A stretch of DNA of 64,000 nucleotides from Spirochaetota bacterium. GTDB lineage: Bacteria > Spirochaetota > Brachyspiria > Brachyspirales > JACRPF01. The position numbers were made by a program, and so were the translations under genes. Of the stretch, positions 16,332-24,645 are shown piece by piece (position 1 is the stretch's first letter; the number at the start of each line of letters is the position of its first letter). The notes under the pieces were generated by a model. That model made no database searches. It was given only the letters and a program-made list of their open reading frames with translations, and had not been told where the DNA came from. The stretch is taken from contig JACRPF010000017.1 of the NCBI GenBank assembly GCA_016214035.1, forward strand, positions 32,838 through 96,837, in the 5' to 3' direction.

Positions 16332-19300
16332 CAGAATCTCCATTTCGTGCTTAAATTAACACTGACATTGGTCATATTGAAGGGGTCCATTGTATATTCG
16401 AAAATCAAATTTGCAAGGTCGGAGAACTGAGCAAGATCGAGTTCCACCGCGAGTTCATGCTGGAATAGTCTGTCATATGTGGTAGAACCGGGACTTCCCG
16501 CAATGGTTAAATTATATTTGATGAAAAAGTCGGGCATGAAATCGACATATTTATTCATGGAAAAATATTTTCCGAGAGAAAACCGTGTATCCTGTATGTA
16601 ATACCCCGGATTTTCCGCAATCATCATCAGATTGGTGGCGCCGAGCAGTGACAGCGACATTTTATTGAATGCACCGGTCTCAATGCCGAAATAATCCAGC
16701 CCCGTGAACCGCCGCAGATTCCGTTCGATGGGCCTGAGGACGCCTTCACGCAGCAGGAGGTCAGCCGGAAGGACATTCGCGAGCGCACCCATCACCTGGC
16801 CGGTCTCACTGCCCGCCGCAATCTCGCTCTTCACCGCCGGAAGGCCCACCAGTTCCCTGACATATTCGTCCTTAAGCGACGGTATCGTATAGAACCGTAT
16901 CGGGAGCGAATCACCTGACACCTGATTTTTTATGATCGCCGACAACCTCGATGAGACCTCGAGATACAGCGTCACATCGAGCGTTTCATTCCCCGCTTTG
17001 TATTTTTTTCTCGTCCGTCCGCGTCCGGTGATTATCGGATCGAGGCTGTTGACTTCGGGAAACGTCACCGATAGCGTCTCAACCTGGTAATTATTATTGA
17101 GATAATACGCGACTCCACGCTGCGCCTCAAGGGTGCCGCGGAGCGCGAGCGTGGAATCGATGGAACGGCCGAGGATGCGGAGCGCCGCGCCGTCTTTCAC
17201 ATACACGTCGCCGGCATACATCGACGAGAAGTGAACGGCGTTACCGCCCTGTACGTTGATATTCCATGCGGCATTTCTGAAAAAATCGCCGTACCGCGGA
17301 CGATAATTCTCTTTTGTCTTTTCGAACATGATATCGCTGTTGCGCGTAAGCACATTCCCGCTGATGCGCGGATAGTTGAAGCTGTCATTGAATTCAAGAT
17401 CAAAACTCACCGGGCCTTCCACCCGTACAAACCCGAGCTGAGCCAGCGCCGGTAGCGCATAGCGGCCCGCGGTGCTTTCGAGTTTGAGCTGAAGCCTGTC
17501 GATGAAGTTACGCGCGAGAAAAACGGCGCCGGAAACCGTTATTGCACGATCGCCCTCGCGAAGTTCAAACTCGTTGATAAATATCTTTTTCTTTTCGAAA
17601 TACACATCAAAGACAGAACCGTTGAAATCCATATTGAACAGATTCAGCCGTATTTTGCCTTTGCTTCGGAACCTGCCGTTGAACTCAAGATCGTTGACCG
17701 GACCTGTGGCCGTAAGAAACAGCGTATATTTTTCACCCTTCCGTTCGAAGGGATATGCCTCGCCGTCAATGCGCGCGAATAGGACGCGGTTGACGAACTG
17801 CAGGAAGGTGGCGTCAAGCTCATCGGACGTCAGAAGCAGATCGGCATTCCCCGCGCGTATTGTCCCTTTTGCAGCAACATAATCGATGCCGTCATAAAAA
17901 TAAGTCACGTTGACGAGCGACCGATCCGGAACATTTGCGTCGCGTTTTACCACACCGCGTAATCCGTGCTTGGTCTCGGAGACGATGGTCGTAACGCCGC
18001 GTTCCTCTTCGATGAATGCGGAGAACGGCGTTATTTTTTTCTTATTGAGCATGATATCGCTGGTAAGCACCGAGGTAATCCGCCGTTTGCCGCGCTGCTG
18101 CGAGGTATATGACAGCTTGCCGTCGATGATACTGAACAGCTCGAAATTCCTGAACTCCGCTTTCAGCTCCTGTTTCTGCGGCGACAGAATGGCCCGGTAT
18201 ATCTGTATTATCTGCTCGTTGGGAACAAAGTATCCGCGAGCGCCTGTTTTTTTCACGAGCGCGTCGCTTATCTCAAGCTGCTGCCCGCGCCATTGGGCAC
18301 GCCCGGTGATATCATACCGCTCGGCATAAAAATCCGTTCCGAGCAGAGAACATTTCTGAACCAGAACCAGCGGATCCTGCAGCGTTCCGGAGATGCTAAC
18401 CTTTGCCTGTACCAAACCTTCAAAATACGGCAGATGAAAGAACTGCCGCGTTGAGATATTATTAATATTCAATTCACCGAGAATATTGTCCTTATTGAAA
18501 TCAAGAAAAAAAACCAGCATTCCGTTGGATGATGTATTTGCAAGCGTACCCTCAATTCGCAGCGCCTCGTCCGCATATATCCTGCCCGTTCCGGTCAACG
18601 TATCACCGCCCCAGGCATAGGAGAGCCGATCGATGATAAGACCGTCAGCATAATGGAACCGCGCGAGCACATCGATGGGAGTCTGCCCTTTGCGGCGCAG
18701 ATGCGCATCACCGGTGAAGCGCGCCTCGGGTTTTGCCCTGGTGGCAAGCGTGCATGATGCCGACGCCTCGAAATCTTTTGCCAGTGAAATAAATCCGGTA
18801 CGAAGCGCGAGATACACGCCTTCAGGATCCGCTGTGCCGCGGATCGTAATGCTCCCGTTCTGTGCAGACACGAGCACCGTGCGCTGCCTGCCGCCGGAAA
18901 CATTCCCCGTGACCGCGGTGCGCATACCGGGCGCATCGATCATGCCGCGTATCGCATAGCCACCGTCCGCGGTGCGCTCAGCCGAACCGTTCACGCCGAT
19001 GGACCCTCCGGGAAGTTTCACAGAAAGATACGGCACGGCAATCGTGTTCTTCGAAGCGCTGAACGCGAGCGTCGCATTGGTTACGCCGGTATATGATTCT
19101 CTCACAAATGCCTTCAAGCCGTGCTGCTGTCCAGAACGAAGTGTGTAATCCGCATCAATGAAAAGATCCGAGGCAAATGAACCGGCGCCGATGTAGGAGG
19201 AGAGTAATACCAGCGGCAGACTTCTGAGTGATATCGAAAGTATATTGGTTGATGCCGTGCCGAGATCAAGCACGGCGTCAACACGCATGACATTGCCGTT

Positions 19301-20629
19301 CGTATCATGGAAGGAAAAAAGCTTCCGCTGTGCATCGTACAGGAAACCGAAATCAGACCGGGCGCTGTAATACGTCCCGTACCGGAGATCGAGCACCGAC
19401 AGGAGATACCCGTCACGCTCCGCGTCGGCATACGGCATGAACAGCACCGAGGCATCAAGACTCGACCCGCCGAGGCGCACACCGTGCACCGTAACCGATG
19501 CGCGACCGGGAACGAGTCCTTTTGACAGCCGCCATGCGGCCGATGCCCGAAGCCATGCCGCATCATAGGATACGAACAGACGCCCGTCGACGGCATCACC
19601 ATCACCGCCGAGTGCCGCCTGCACGACACTGCGCCTGCTGCGCATATCGAACGAACCTGAAAACCGGGTTACGCCGTTGCTTCGCGATGCGGTCAGCGAC
19701 AAAGCGTTGGTCGTGATCGCGTTGATCTCAGTGTCAAACGCCGATGCTATGATATTCACCGCATTCGTATGGAATAACCAGGGCAGCGCCGCAACTGATA
19801 TTTTTTTCACCATGGTCGGATTCAGGCGCGTCGACTGGAATGCCGCTGCGCCGGTCTGTGAGCCTAAATCATACGAGAATGATCCGAGAGTTTCACCGAA
19901 CTCCGTCATTCCGCCCGAAACCAAGGTGCCGCTGCGCTGTATGGAAAGATACCAGGAAAACATACTGTTACCCGCATCATAGCCGGTGAACATGCCGTTG
20001 AACGCGGTAAGTGCTGCATCGGCGGCAACGCGAAACGTCAGGCGTGTCTTTTCATCGGGCGAAAAAAATACCGCCGCCAGAAAACCATGCATCGCCACAT
20101 GCATATCGATATCGATGTTTGAGACGATGGTCAGCGGAGCACTGCGCCCCGGCACACCAACCGCAATGCTCACATCATGCACCGCAACAGCTGTACCGAA
20201 ATAGCGCGCCGCCACATCGGTCATCGACGGAACGGTGAAGTTGCTCACCGCGGAGTTTCCCCCGCCGTAGGATATGACCTGCACGCCGTATGCGTCGATC
20301 GAGCCGATGATGTATCGGGCATTGAATGTAGTGACCAGTTTCGCATAATCCGGCATGACGCGCAGTTCATTGACGGTGACGAACCGCTCATCGCGTTTCT
20401 CGGCACGCGCCGCCGACAATCTGCCGATACGCACGCCGTCCCAGAACGAAAAAGTCACCCATGATTTTTTGAGGAGATAACCGGAGCGTTTTGCCTCGGC
20501 CATAAGCGAGCGCACCTGAACATCCACTATCGCGGCCATGACCAGCTGAAAACAGAACAGCAGCATCGCCGCAGTGACCAATGCCGCCACGAGTTTGTGT
20601 TTGCCGATAAATGTCAGGAATGCCTTCAT
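16331..20629 (-). CDS. tamB: TamB-like translocation and assembly/lipid-transfer protein
   Basis: A very long (1432-residue) AsmA-like protein with one N-terminal membrane anchor (about residues 10-33) and a long repetitive beta-taco periplasmic body. The C-terminal DUF490/TamB domain (about residue 1080 onward) contains the region EVNSLDPIITGRGRTRKKY and ends in an amphipathic strand with terminal phenylalanine (LSTKWRF). Known TamB proteins span the periplasm, act with a BamA-family barrel and are implicated in phospholipid transport and protein assembly. It directly precedes bamA, overlapping by one base, and there is no separate tamA. A GTG at 20635 is an alternative start. It shares an operon with TonB-like and ExbD-like proteins, which is unusual. 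Confidence 0.92.
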   Translation of the reverse strand: MKAFLTFIGKHKLVAALVTAAMLLFCFQLVMAAIVDVQVRSLMAEAKRSGYLLKKSWVTFSFWDGVRIGRLSAARAEKRDERFVTVNELRVMPDYAKLVTTFNARYIIGSIDAYGVQVISYGGGNSAVSNFTVPSMTDVAARYFGTAVAVHDVSIAVGVPGRSAPLTIVSNIDIDMHVAMHGFLAAVFFSPDEKTRLTFRVAADAALTAFNGMFTGYDAGNSMFSWYLSIQRSGTLVSGGMTEFGETLGSFSYDLGSQTGAAAFQSTRLNPTMVKKISVAALPWLFHTNAVNIIASAFDTEINAITTNALSLTASRSNGVTRFSGSFDMRSRRSVVQAALGGDGDAVDGRLFVSYDAAWLRASAAWRLSKGLVPGRASVTVHGVRLGGSSLDASVLFMPYADAERDGYLLSVLDLRYGTYYSARSDFGFLYDAQRKLFSFHDTNGNVMRVDAVLDLGTASTNILSISLRSLPLVLLSSYIGAGSFASDLFIDADYTLRSGQQHGLKAFVRESYTGVTNATLAFSASKNTIAVPYLSVKLPGGSIGVNGSAERTADGGYAIRGMIDAPGMRTAVTGNVSGGRQRTVLVSAQNGSITIRGTADPEGVYLALRTGFISLAKDFEASASCTLATRAKPEARFTGDAHLRRKGQTPIDVLARFHYADGLIIDRLSYAWGGDTLTGTGRIYADEALRIEGTLANTSSNGMLVFFLDFNKDNILGELNINNISTRQFFHLPYFEGLVQAKVSISGTLQDPLVLVQKCSLLGTDFYAERYDITGRAQWRGQQLEISDALVKKTGARGYFVPNEQIIQIYRAILSPQKQELKAEFRNFELFSIIDGKLSYTSQQRGKRRITSVLTSDIMLNKKKITPFSAFIEEERGVTTIVSETKHGLRGVVKRDANVPDRSLVNVTYFYDGIDYVAAKGTIRAGNADLLLTSDELDATFLQFVNRVLFARIDGEAYPFERKGEKYTLFLTATGPVNDLEFNGRFRSKGKIRLNLFNMDFNGSVFDVYFEKKKIFINEFELREGDRAITVSGAVFLARNFIDRLQLKLESTAGRYALPALAQLGFVRVEGPVSFDLEFNDSFNYPRISGNVLTRNSDIMFEKTKENYRPRYGDFFRNAAWNINVQGGNAVHFSSMYAGDVYVKDGAALRILGRSIDSTLALRGTLEAQRGVAYYLNNNYQVETLSVTFPEVNSLDPIITGRGRTRKKYKAGNETLDVTLYLEVSSRLSAIIKNQVSGDSLPIRFYTIPSLKDEYVRELVGLPAVKSEIAAGSETGQVMGALANVLPADLLLREGVLRPIERNLRRFTGLDYFGIETGAFNKMSLSLLGATNLMMIAENPGYYIQDTRFSLGKYFSMNKYVDFMPDFFIKYNLTIAGSPGSTTYDRLFQHELAVELDLAQFSDLANLIFEYTMDPFNMTNVSVNLSTKWRF

Positions 20630-20631
20630 GA

Positions 20632-21546
20632 TCACTTCGGCGAAAAGGTAATGGTGATAGTTCCCGTATCGATGCGTTCGGAGCTTATTGCCGCGAATCG
20701 ATAGCGGCGCAGCGCCTCAACCGCACTGCGGTCGAATTCATTATACCCGGAACTTTTTACTACTATCGGTGCGTATACCTTGCCGTCGGGGGATACTTTT
20801 ATCGAAACAACAACCGTTCCGCCGATGCCGTTCTGCTTGAGCCGTGCGGGATATTCCGGCATCTGCGATGCAACCGGCTTGCCGCGCGAGGTACCGTCCC
20901 ATTGTATTGCGGAATCATTTTTATCATCTTTGACGCCGGACTTGCCGCGTCCGTCATCTTTCCCCGGCGCAAAGAGTGACTTATCATCGCCGCCTCCCCG
21001 GAGGAATTCACCGAGCCTGTCCTTCGTTTTTTTTCCCGTACTGCCCGCCGTCCCCGTTCCTGAGCCTGCAGCCGTTCCCGATGCGGTGCTGCCGCTTTGC
21101 CCATCGCCTTCCGAAGCTGTTTTGTCATGCGGTGTGGTCTTCATGACGATATCATCAGGGTTTATCCGCTCAGGTTTACCCGAACCGGCGGCCGCGGCGT
21201 TTCCCGATGATGCGGGGGTCAGCGTCTCGGGAGTAAGTGTTTCCGGCTCAAGCGTCTCGGGCGACGGAATGGCCGGCGTACCGGTTGATCGCGCGGTGCT
21301 CCGGACCGGAACTGTTGCGCTTCCGCTTCGAGCTGTCACCGGTGATGTATCGGAACGCGGTTTGTAATCGGGGTTTGCGTAGAATTTCACATCATCGGCA
21401 ACGACAATACTTGTCTGTCTGCCGATGGCCGAGGATATATCGTTCCGATAGAAGAGCCCTATCAGTGCGAGAAGTATGACATGAAAAACAAACGATACTC
21501 CGAACGCAAACGGCAGCGTATCGTCATGCAGAAATAGTTTTCTCAT
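20632..21546 (-). CDS. TonB-like energy transducer
   Basis: 304 residues: a short cytoplasmic N-terminus, one transmembrane helix (about 14-33), then a long low-complexity periplasmic spacer rich in Thr, Pro, Ser, Gly and Lys. The spacer includes a tandem ETLxPETLTPETL-type repeat. A C-terminal TonB/TolA-type domain follows (MPEYPARLKQNGIGGTVVVS, then DGKVYAPIVVKSSGYNEFDR and ALRRYRF). Such proteins transmit the proton-motive force from an ExbB/ExbD motor to an outer-membrane partner. It overlaps exbD by 4 bases upstream and ends at the start of tamB. There is no TonB-dependent receptor nearby, so the neighbours TamB and BamA are the obvious candidate partners (inference). Confidence 0.88.
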   Translation of the reverse strand: MRKLFLHDDTLPFAFGVSFVFHVILLALIGLFYRNDISSAIGRQTSIVVADDVKFYANPDYKPRSDTSPVTARSGSATVPVRSTARSTGTPAIPSPETLEPETLTPETLTPASSGNAAAAGSGKPERINPDDIVMKTTPHDKTASEGDGQSGSTASGTAAGSGTGTAGSTGKKTKDRLGEFLRGGGDDKSLFAPGKDDGRGKSGVKDDKNDSAIQWDGTSRGKPVASQMPEYPARLKQNGIGGTVVVSIKVSPDGKVYAPIVVKSSGYNEFDRSAVEALRRYRFAAISSERIDTGTITITFSPK

Positions 21547-21974
21547 CGCCCTCGCTCTTTAGCTTTTGTCGCAAGACTGAGCTTGACGAATCCGGCATTC
21601 TTCGCCATATCCATAACATCCATAAGCCGGCCATAGGGAATTTTCTCGTCGCCGCGTATGATGATGGGACTTTCCACCCCGCGCTCACCGGCAAGTGCCC
21701 GCATCTTCGCCGCAAGTTCCGAAGGAGTCACGCGCTCCTGATTCAGGTGATATATGCCCTCTTCGCTGATCGTGACGATGATGCCTTCGTTCTTCACTTT
21801 TTCAGCGGTGCCCGTTTTCGGAAGCTGTATCTTTATCTGCGGCGTATTGAGCATCGTGGTGCTCACAAGCAGGAACAGGACCAGATTAAAAAGGATATCG
21901 ATCATGTTGGTCATATTGATAAGTGAACCGATGTCGCCGTCGGAACTACTTGAATAACTGCGTTTGAATTTCAT
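21543..21974 (-). CDS. ExbD/TolR-family motor protein
   Basis: 143 residues with a single N-terminal helix (NMIDILFNLVLFLLVSTTML) that contains the conserved membrane aspartate at position 26, the proton-path residue of ExbD/TolR. A periplasmic domain follows (PKTGTAEKV, then SEEGIYHLNQERVTP and IIIRGDEKIPYGRLMDVMDMAKNAG), all typical of the family. It is first in the operon, with its own strong promoter and a GAGG ribosome-binding site. The motor subunit ExbB/TolQ that ExbD needs is not encoded in this operon and must lie elsewhere in the genome. Confidence 0.93.
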   Translation of the reverse strand: MKFKRSYSSSSDGDIGSLINMTNMIDILFNLVLFLLVSTTMLNTPQIKIQLPKTGTAEKVKNEGIIVTISEEGIYHLNQERVTPSELAAKMRALAGERGVESPIIIRGDEKIPYGRLMDVMDMAKNAGFVKLSLATKAKERGR

Positions 21975-22003
21975 AATGCCGACCTCAAAAGAGTGATGTA
22001 TTC

Positions 22004-22031
22004 ATTATAATTGCCGATTGGAAACTGTCAA
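22004..22031 (-). promoter_or_regulatory. Promoter of the exbD-tonB-tamB-bamA operon
   Basis: TTGACA (22026-22031), 16 bp, TATAAT (22004-22009) on the minus strand; both boxes are perfect. Its -35 lies 2 bp from the -35 of the divergent SPFH promoter. Confidence 0.82.
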
Positions 22032-22033
22032 CC

Positions 22034-22061
22034 TTGACAATTCGCTTTTTTCGCATACGAT
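22034..22061 (+). promoter_or_regulatory. Promoter of the SPFH gene
   Basis: TTGACA (22034-22039), 16 bp, TACGAT (22056-22061). With the divergent exbD -35 it forms the 14-bp palindrome TGTCAACCTTGACA. Confidence 0.7.
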
Positions 22062-22096
22062 ACGCCTCACGTCACTTTGAGACAGGAGACTATCGT

Positions 22097-22909
22097 ATGA
22101 GCGTGCTTTTTCCGGTACTTCTCGCAAGCGGCGGTGTTCTTGCCGCGCTTATCATTTTTTTCGTCATCATTAAACTCCGCTATTACCGCATAAAACCCAA
22201 CGAAATCATCATCGTGTACGGACGCCGTCAGCATCCGGACGATATGTCCTCGGGTGACACCGCAGGTTTCCGCATCGTCGAGAACGGCGGCACTTTTGTG
22301 ATCCCGCTCATCGAACGCGTAACCTCGCTCTCGCTTGCAACGATGACGATATCGTTCTCGCTCAAAGGCGTGCTCACCAAGCTCGGCGTACCGGTAAACC
22401 TCATGGGCATTGCCGAGATTAAACTGCGCGCCGATGCAAAAGCCATCGCCAAAGCGGCACCGCTCATCCTCGACAAACCGCTTGACGAGATCAAACGCAT
22501 GGCGGTTAATATCCTCGAAGGACATCTCATCGAAGCGCTCGGCACTATCGATCCCGAGATGCTTTTCCTCAGACTGCCGGAAGTAAATAAAAAGTTCATT
22601 GAAGCATCACGCGACGATCTGCTTAAGATCGGCTATGAAACAGTAACACTCACCGTGGAAAAAGCGTGGGACGACAACGGCTACTTCGAAGCGCTCGGCA
22701 GATCGCAGCTTGCCGACGTGAAAGCGGAAGCGTCCATCGGCGAGGCGAAAGCGAATGTGAAACGGCTCAAAGCCGAACGCGATCTTGCCGAAGCCACCAA
22801 GGGCTACGAAGCCGAGATTGCGCAGTATCAGCGCATCATCAATGAGAACAGGGCAAAATCAGAACTCGCATATGAAATAGAGAAGACTAAGGCCGAACGC
22901 GGCAGATAG
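22097..22909 (+). CDS. SPFH-domain (flotillin-like) membrane protein
   Basis: A 270-residue protein with an N-terminal membrane helix (about residues 5-25) followed by an SPFH domain: the region IKPNEIIIVYGRR and the block LGVPVNLMGIAEIKLRADAK to EILEGHLI are flotillin-like. It ends soon after a charged alpha-helical stretch (KAEASIGEAKANVKRLKAER), so it has only about half the usual flotillin length and lacks the long coiled-coil tail. Flotillins organise membrane microdomains. The start at MSVLFPV has AGGAG upstream; an open stretch before it lies in the promoter. It is divergent from the exbD operon with tightly abutting promoters. Confidence 0.82.
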   Translation: MSVLFPVLLASGGVLAALIIFFVIIKLRYYRIKPNEIIIVYGRRQHPDDMSSGDTAGFRIVENGGTFVIPLIERVTSLSLATMTISFSLKGVLTKLGVPVNLMGIAEIKLRADAKAIAKAAPLILDKPLDEIKRMAVNILEGHLIEALGTIDPEMLFLRLPEVNKKFIEASRDDLLKIGYETVTLTVEKAWDDNGYFEALGRSQLADVKAEASIGEAKANVKRLKAERDLAEATKGYEAEIAQYQRIINENRAKSELAYEIEKTKAERGR

Positions 22910-22935
22910 ACGCAGACGCGGGCTGTTTCCGGCAA

Positions 22936-24045
22936 CTACTTCTTCCGTGCGTGCAGAAGCGCATTATCCCCAATACGCTCGATATCGAACGATGAGAAAC
23001 GTATGGCATCCTTGACGACGGACGCCCCTTTCCCTTCATACGGCGACACCGCATCCTTACCGCCGATAAGCACCGGCGCAACGATCGCAAACACTTCATC
23101 AACCGCATCCGCTTCGAAAAACCGCGCTATCGTCCCGCCGCCGCCTTCAACAAGTATACTGAGGACACCGAGCCCGTAAAGCTTCAGTTTCATATCGTCA
23201 ATATCCAGAGCGCCGTGTCGCTCTTTCACCGCTACGACCTTCGTGTTGGTACGTTTCTGAATAATTTTTGCGGCCCGTGCCGTCGTCATTATCACCGCAG
23301 GACCGCCGTCATTGAACATCTCGCCGTTAAGCTTAAGTAACGCGTCCGAGCAGACAACTATACGCACCGGCATATGCCCTTTCTTTGCGCCGTAGCGTAC
23401 ATTCAGTTTCGGATTATCGCTGCGATACGTAGACGCGCCCACAAGCACCGCGTCCGCATAGCCGCGAAGCTCATGCGCGAACTGACGCGCCGGCAGCGAG
23501 CTTATCCATTTGGAATCGCCGGTACGCGTGGCAATTTTTCCGTCCATGCTCATCGCATATTTTACGATAACATACGGACGCTTCGTGATGATGGCGTTGA
23601 AAAAATCGCGGTAGAAATAATCGGTCTCATCGACGAGTACACCGGCAAACGCCTTCACGCCGTTCGCCCTGAGCTTTTTTACACCAGCGCCGTTCACTTT
23701 GGGATTCCTGTCGATACTGCCGATATACACCTGCCGTAAACCTGCGGCTATTATTGCGTCACAGCACGGCGGTGTTTTCTTGCCGGGATACATCTTCGCG
23801 CACGGCTCAAGCGTTACGAACATATCCGCACCGCGCAGTTTCTTTCTGTCGCGCACGCTTTTCAGCGCCATCACTTCCGCGTGGTCGCTCCCGTATTTCT
23901 GCGTTGCGCCGCTTCCGATGATGCGGCCGTTACGTACGATGACGGCTCCGACTGCCGGGTTCGGCGATGTGGTTCCTTTCACGCGGTAGGCAAACGCGAA
24001 TGCCTTGCGCATGAATGATTGTTGCTGGTCTTTGGTATAGCTCAT
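22936..24045 (-). CDS. ribD: Riboflavin biosynthesis deaminase/reductase
   Basis: Bifunctional enzyme of riboflavin synthesis: pyrimidine deaminase (N-terminus) and NADPH-dependent reductase (C-terminus). In the 369 residues the zinc site is complete, with HAE at 55-57 and the P-C-x11-C motif at Cys82 and Cys94 (TLEPC, TPPCCDA). SPNPAVGAV near residue 27 is the family signature. The reductase half starts near PYVIVKYAMSMDGKIATRTGDSK and includes LVEGGGG. No other rib genes are adjacent. A perfect TATAAT lies 9 bp before the ATG and there is no Shine-Dalgarno sequence, so the transcript is probably near-leaderless. I saw no FMN riboswitch. Confidence 0.95.
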   Translation of the reverse strand: MSYTKDQQQSFMRKAFAFAYRVKGTTSPNPAVGAVIVRNGRIIGSGATQKYGSDHAEVMALKSVRDRKKLRGADMFVTLEPCAKMYPGKKTPPCCDAIIAAGLRQVYIGSIDRNPKVNGAGVKKLRANGVKAFAGVLVDETDYFYRDFFNAIITKRPYVIVKYAMSMDGKIATRTGDSKWISSLPARQFAHELRGYADAVLVGASTYRSDNPKLNVRYGAKKGHMPVRIVVCSDALLKLNGEMFNDGGPAVIMTTARAAKIIQKRTNTKVVAVKERHGALDIDDMKLKLYGLGVLSILVEGGGGTIARFFEADAVDEVFAIVAPVLIGGKDAVSPYEGKGASVVKDAIRFSSFDIERIGDNALLHARKK

Positions 24046-24054
24046 AATGTATGA

Positions 24055-24060
24055 ATTATA
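24055..24060 (-). promoter_or_regulatory. -10 element of ribD
   Basis: A perfect TATAAT on the minus strand predicts +1 near 24048, about three bases before the ATG. No clear -35 at the proper distance. Confidence 0.4.
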
Positions 24061-24183
24061 GTATTGGTTTTTTGGGTAAAATGCAAATCATACACTTACC
24101 ACAGTCGTTGTCGTTGTCGGATGGAAAATATAGATTCGACTACGACATTGCTGAAACGGATATGATATCGCCCCTATCCTCCA

Positions 24184-24214
24184 GCTCCTTTCCCCGCCGT
24201 GCAGGGAAAGGAGC
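24184..24214. repeat. 11-bp perfect hairpin in the ribD-GH42 gap
   Basis: GCTCCTTTCCC (24184-24194) pairs perfectly with GGGAAAGGAGC (24204-24214) around a 9-base loop. There is no T-run on either side, so it is not an ordinary terminator. It resembles a lone REP/MITE-like unit. Confidence 0.5.
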
Positions 24215-24239
24215 GCGCCTGTTGAATGATGAAAGCCGA

Positions 24240-24590
24240 TGCTCTTTTTATTAATTCACATTCAGGCAGGTGTAAACCAGAAGACACAACAGCGTTCGAG
24301 CGTAAGAAGAACAATAACATAGAATTTCAATACCACCATCACTAACAACAGCGCGTAATGCGAGGGAGAAATGTGTTTCTGAGCACCGCGTTTATTTGCG
24401 ATATGACATCGCATTACATTACCTATAATTTGCGATAAATAAAAACGAGCGCCACGATGGCGCGATCGCGGCGAATCTGTCCACGGAAGGACAGCTGAGC
24501 CGCACACGCGGTGCGAAGAAATACATTTCCCCCGAGCTCAACCGCGCTCCCTCCCCTTACCACCACAGATATTCATCTTGCAGAAACGGA
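24240..24590. other. Non-coding stretch with four consecutive small hairpins
   Basis: The gap between ribD and the GH42 gene (about 600 bp) holds no convincing gene. Within it, four short perfect inverted repeats follow each other: TGCGAT/ATCGCA (24397-24413), GCGCCA/TGGCGC (24449-24463), CTGTCC/GGACAG (24477-24494) and CGCAC/GTGCG (about 24501-24515). This could be a structured RNA, a long leader for the GH42 gene, or decayed sequence. The 81-codon minus-strand frame here has no ribosome-binding site and an implausible composition. Confidence 0.3.
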
Positions 24591-24592
24591 CA

Positions 24593-24621
24593 TTTACGTA
24601 TAAACCGTATCCTGTTATTAT
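24593..24621 (+). promoter_or_regulatory. Possible promoter of the GH42 gene
   Basis: TTTACG (24593-24598), 17 bp, TATTAT (24616-24621), ending 25 bp before the start codon. If it is used, the hairpin region upstream is not part of the mRNA. Confidence 0.5.
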
Positions 24622-24645
24622 TCTGTATCACTGCAAGGAGCTTTT

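Noticed and set aside
24184..24214. Intrinsic terminator after the GH42/ribD region
   Set aside because: The hairpin has no T-run on either strand and lies upstream of, not after, both divergent genes.
24262..24507. 81-codon minus-strand frame in the ribD-GH42 gap
   Set aside because: No ribosome-binding site, odd composition, and it coincides with hairpin-rich non-coding DNA.
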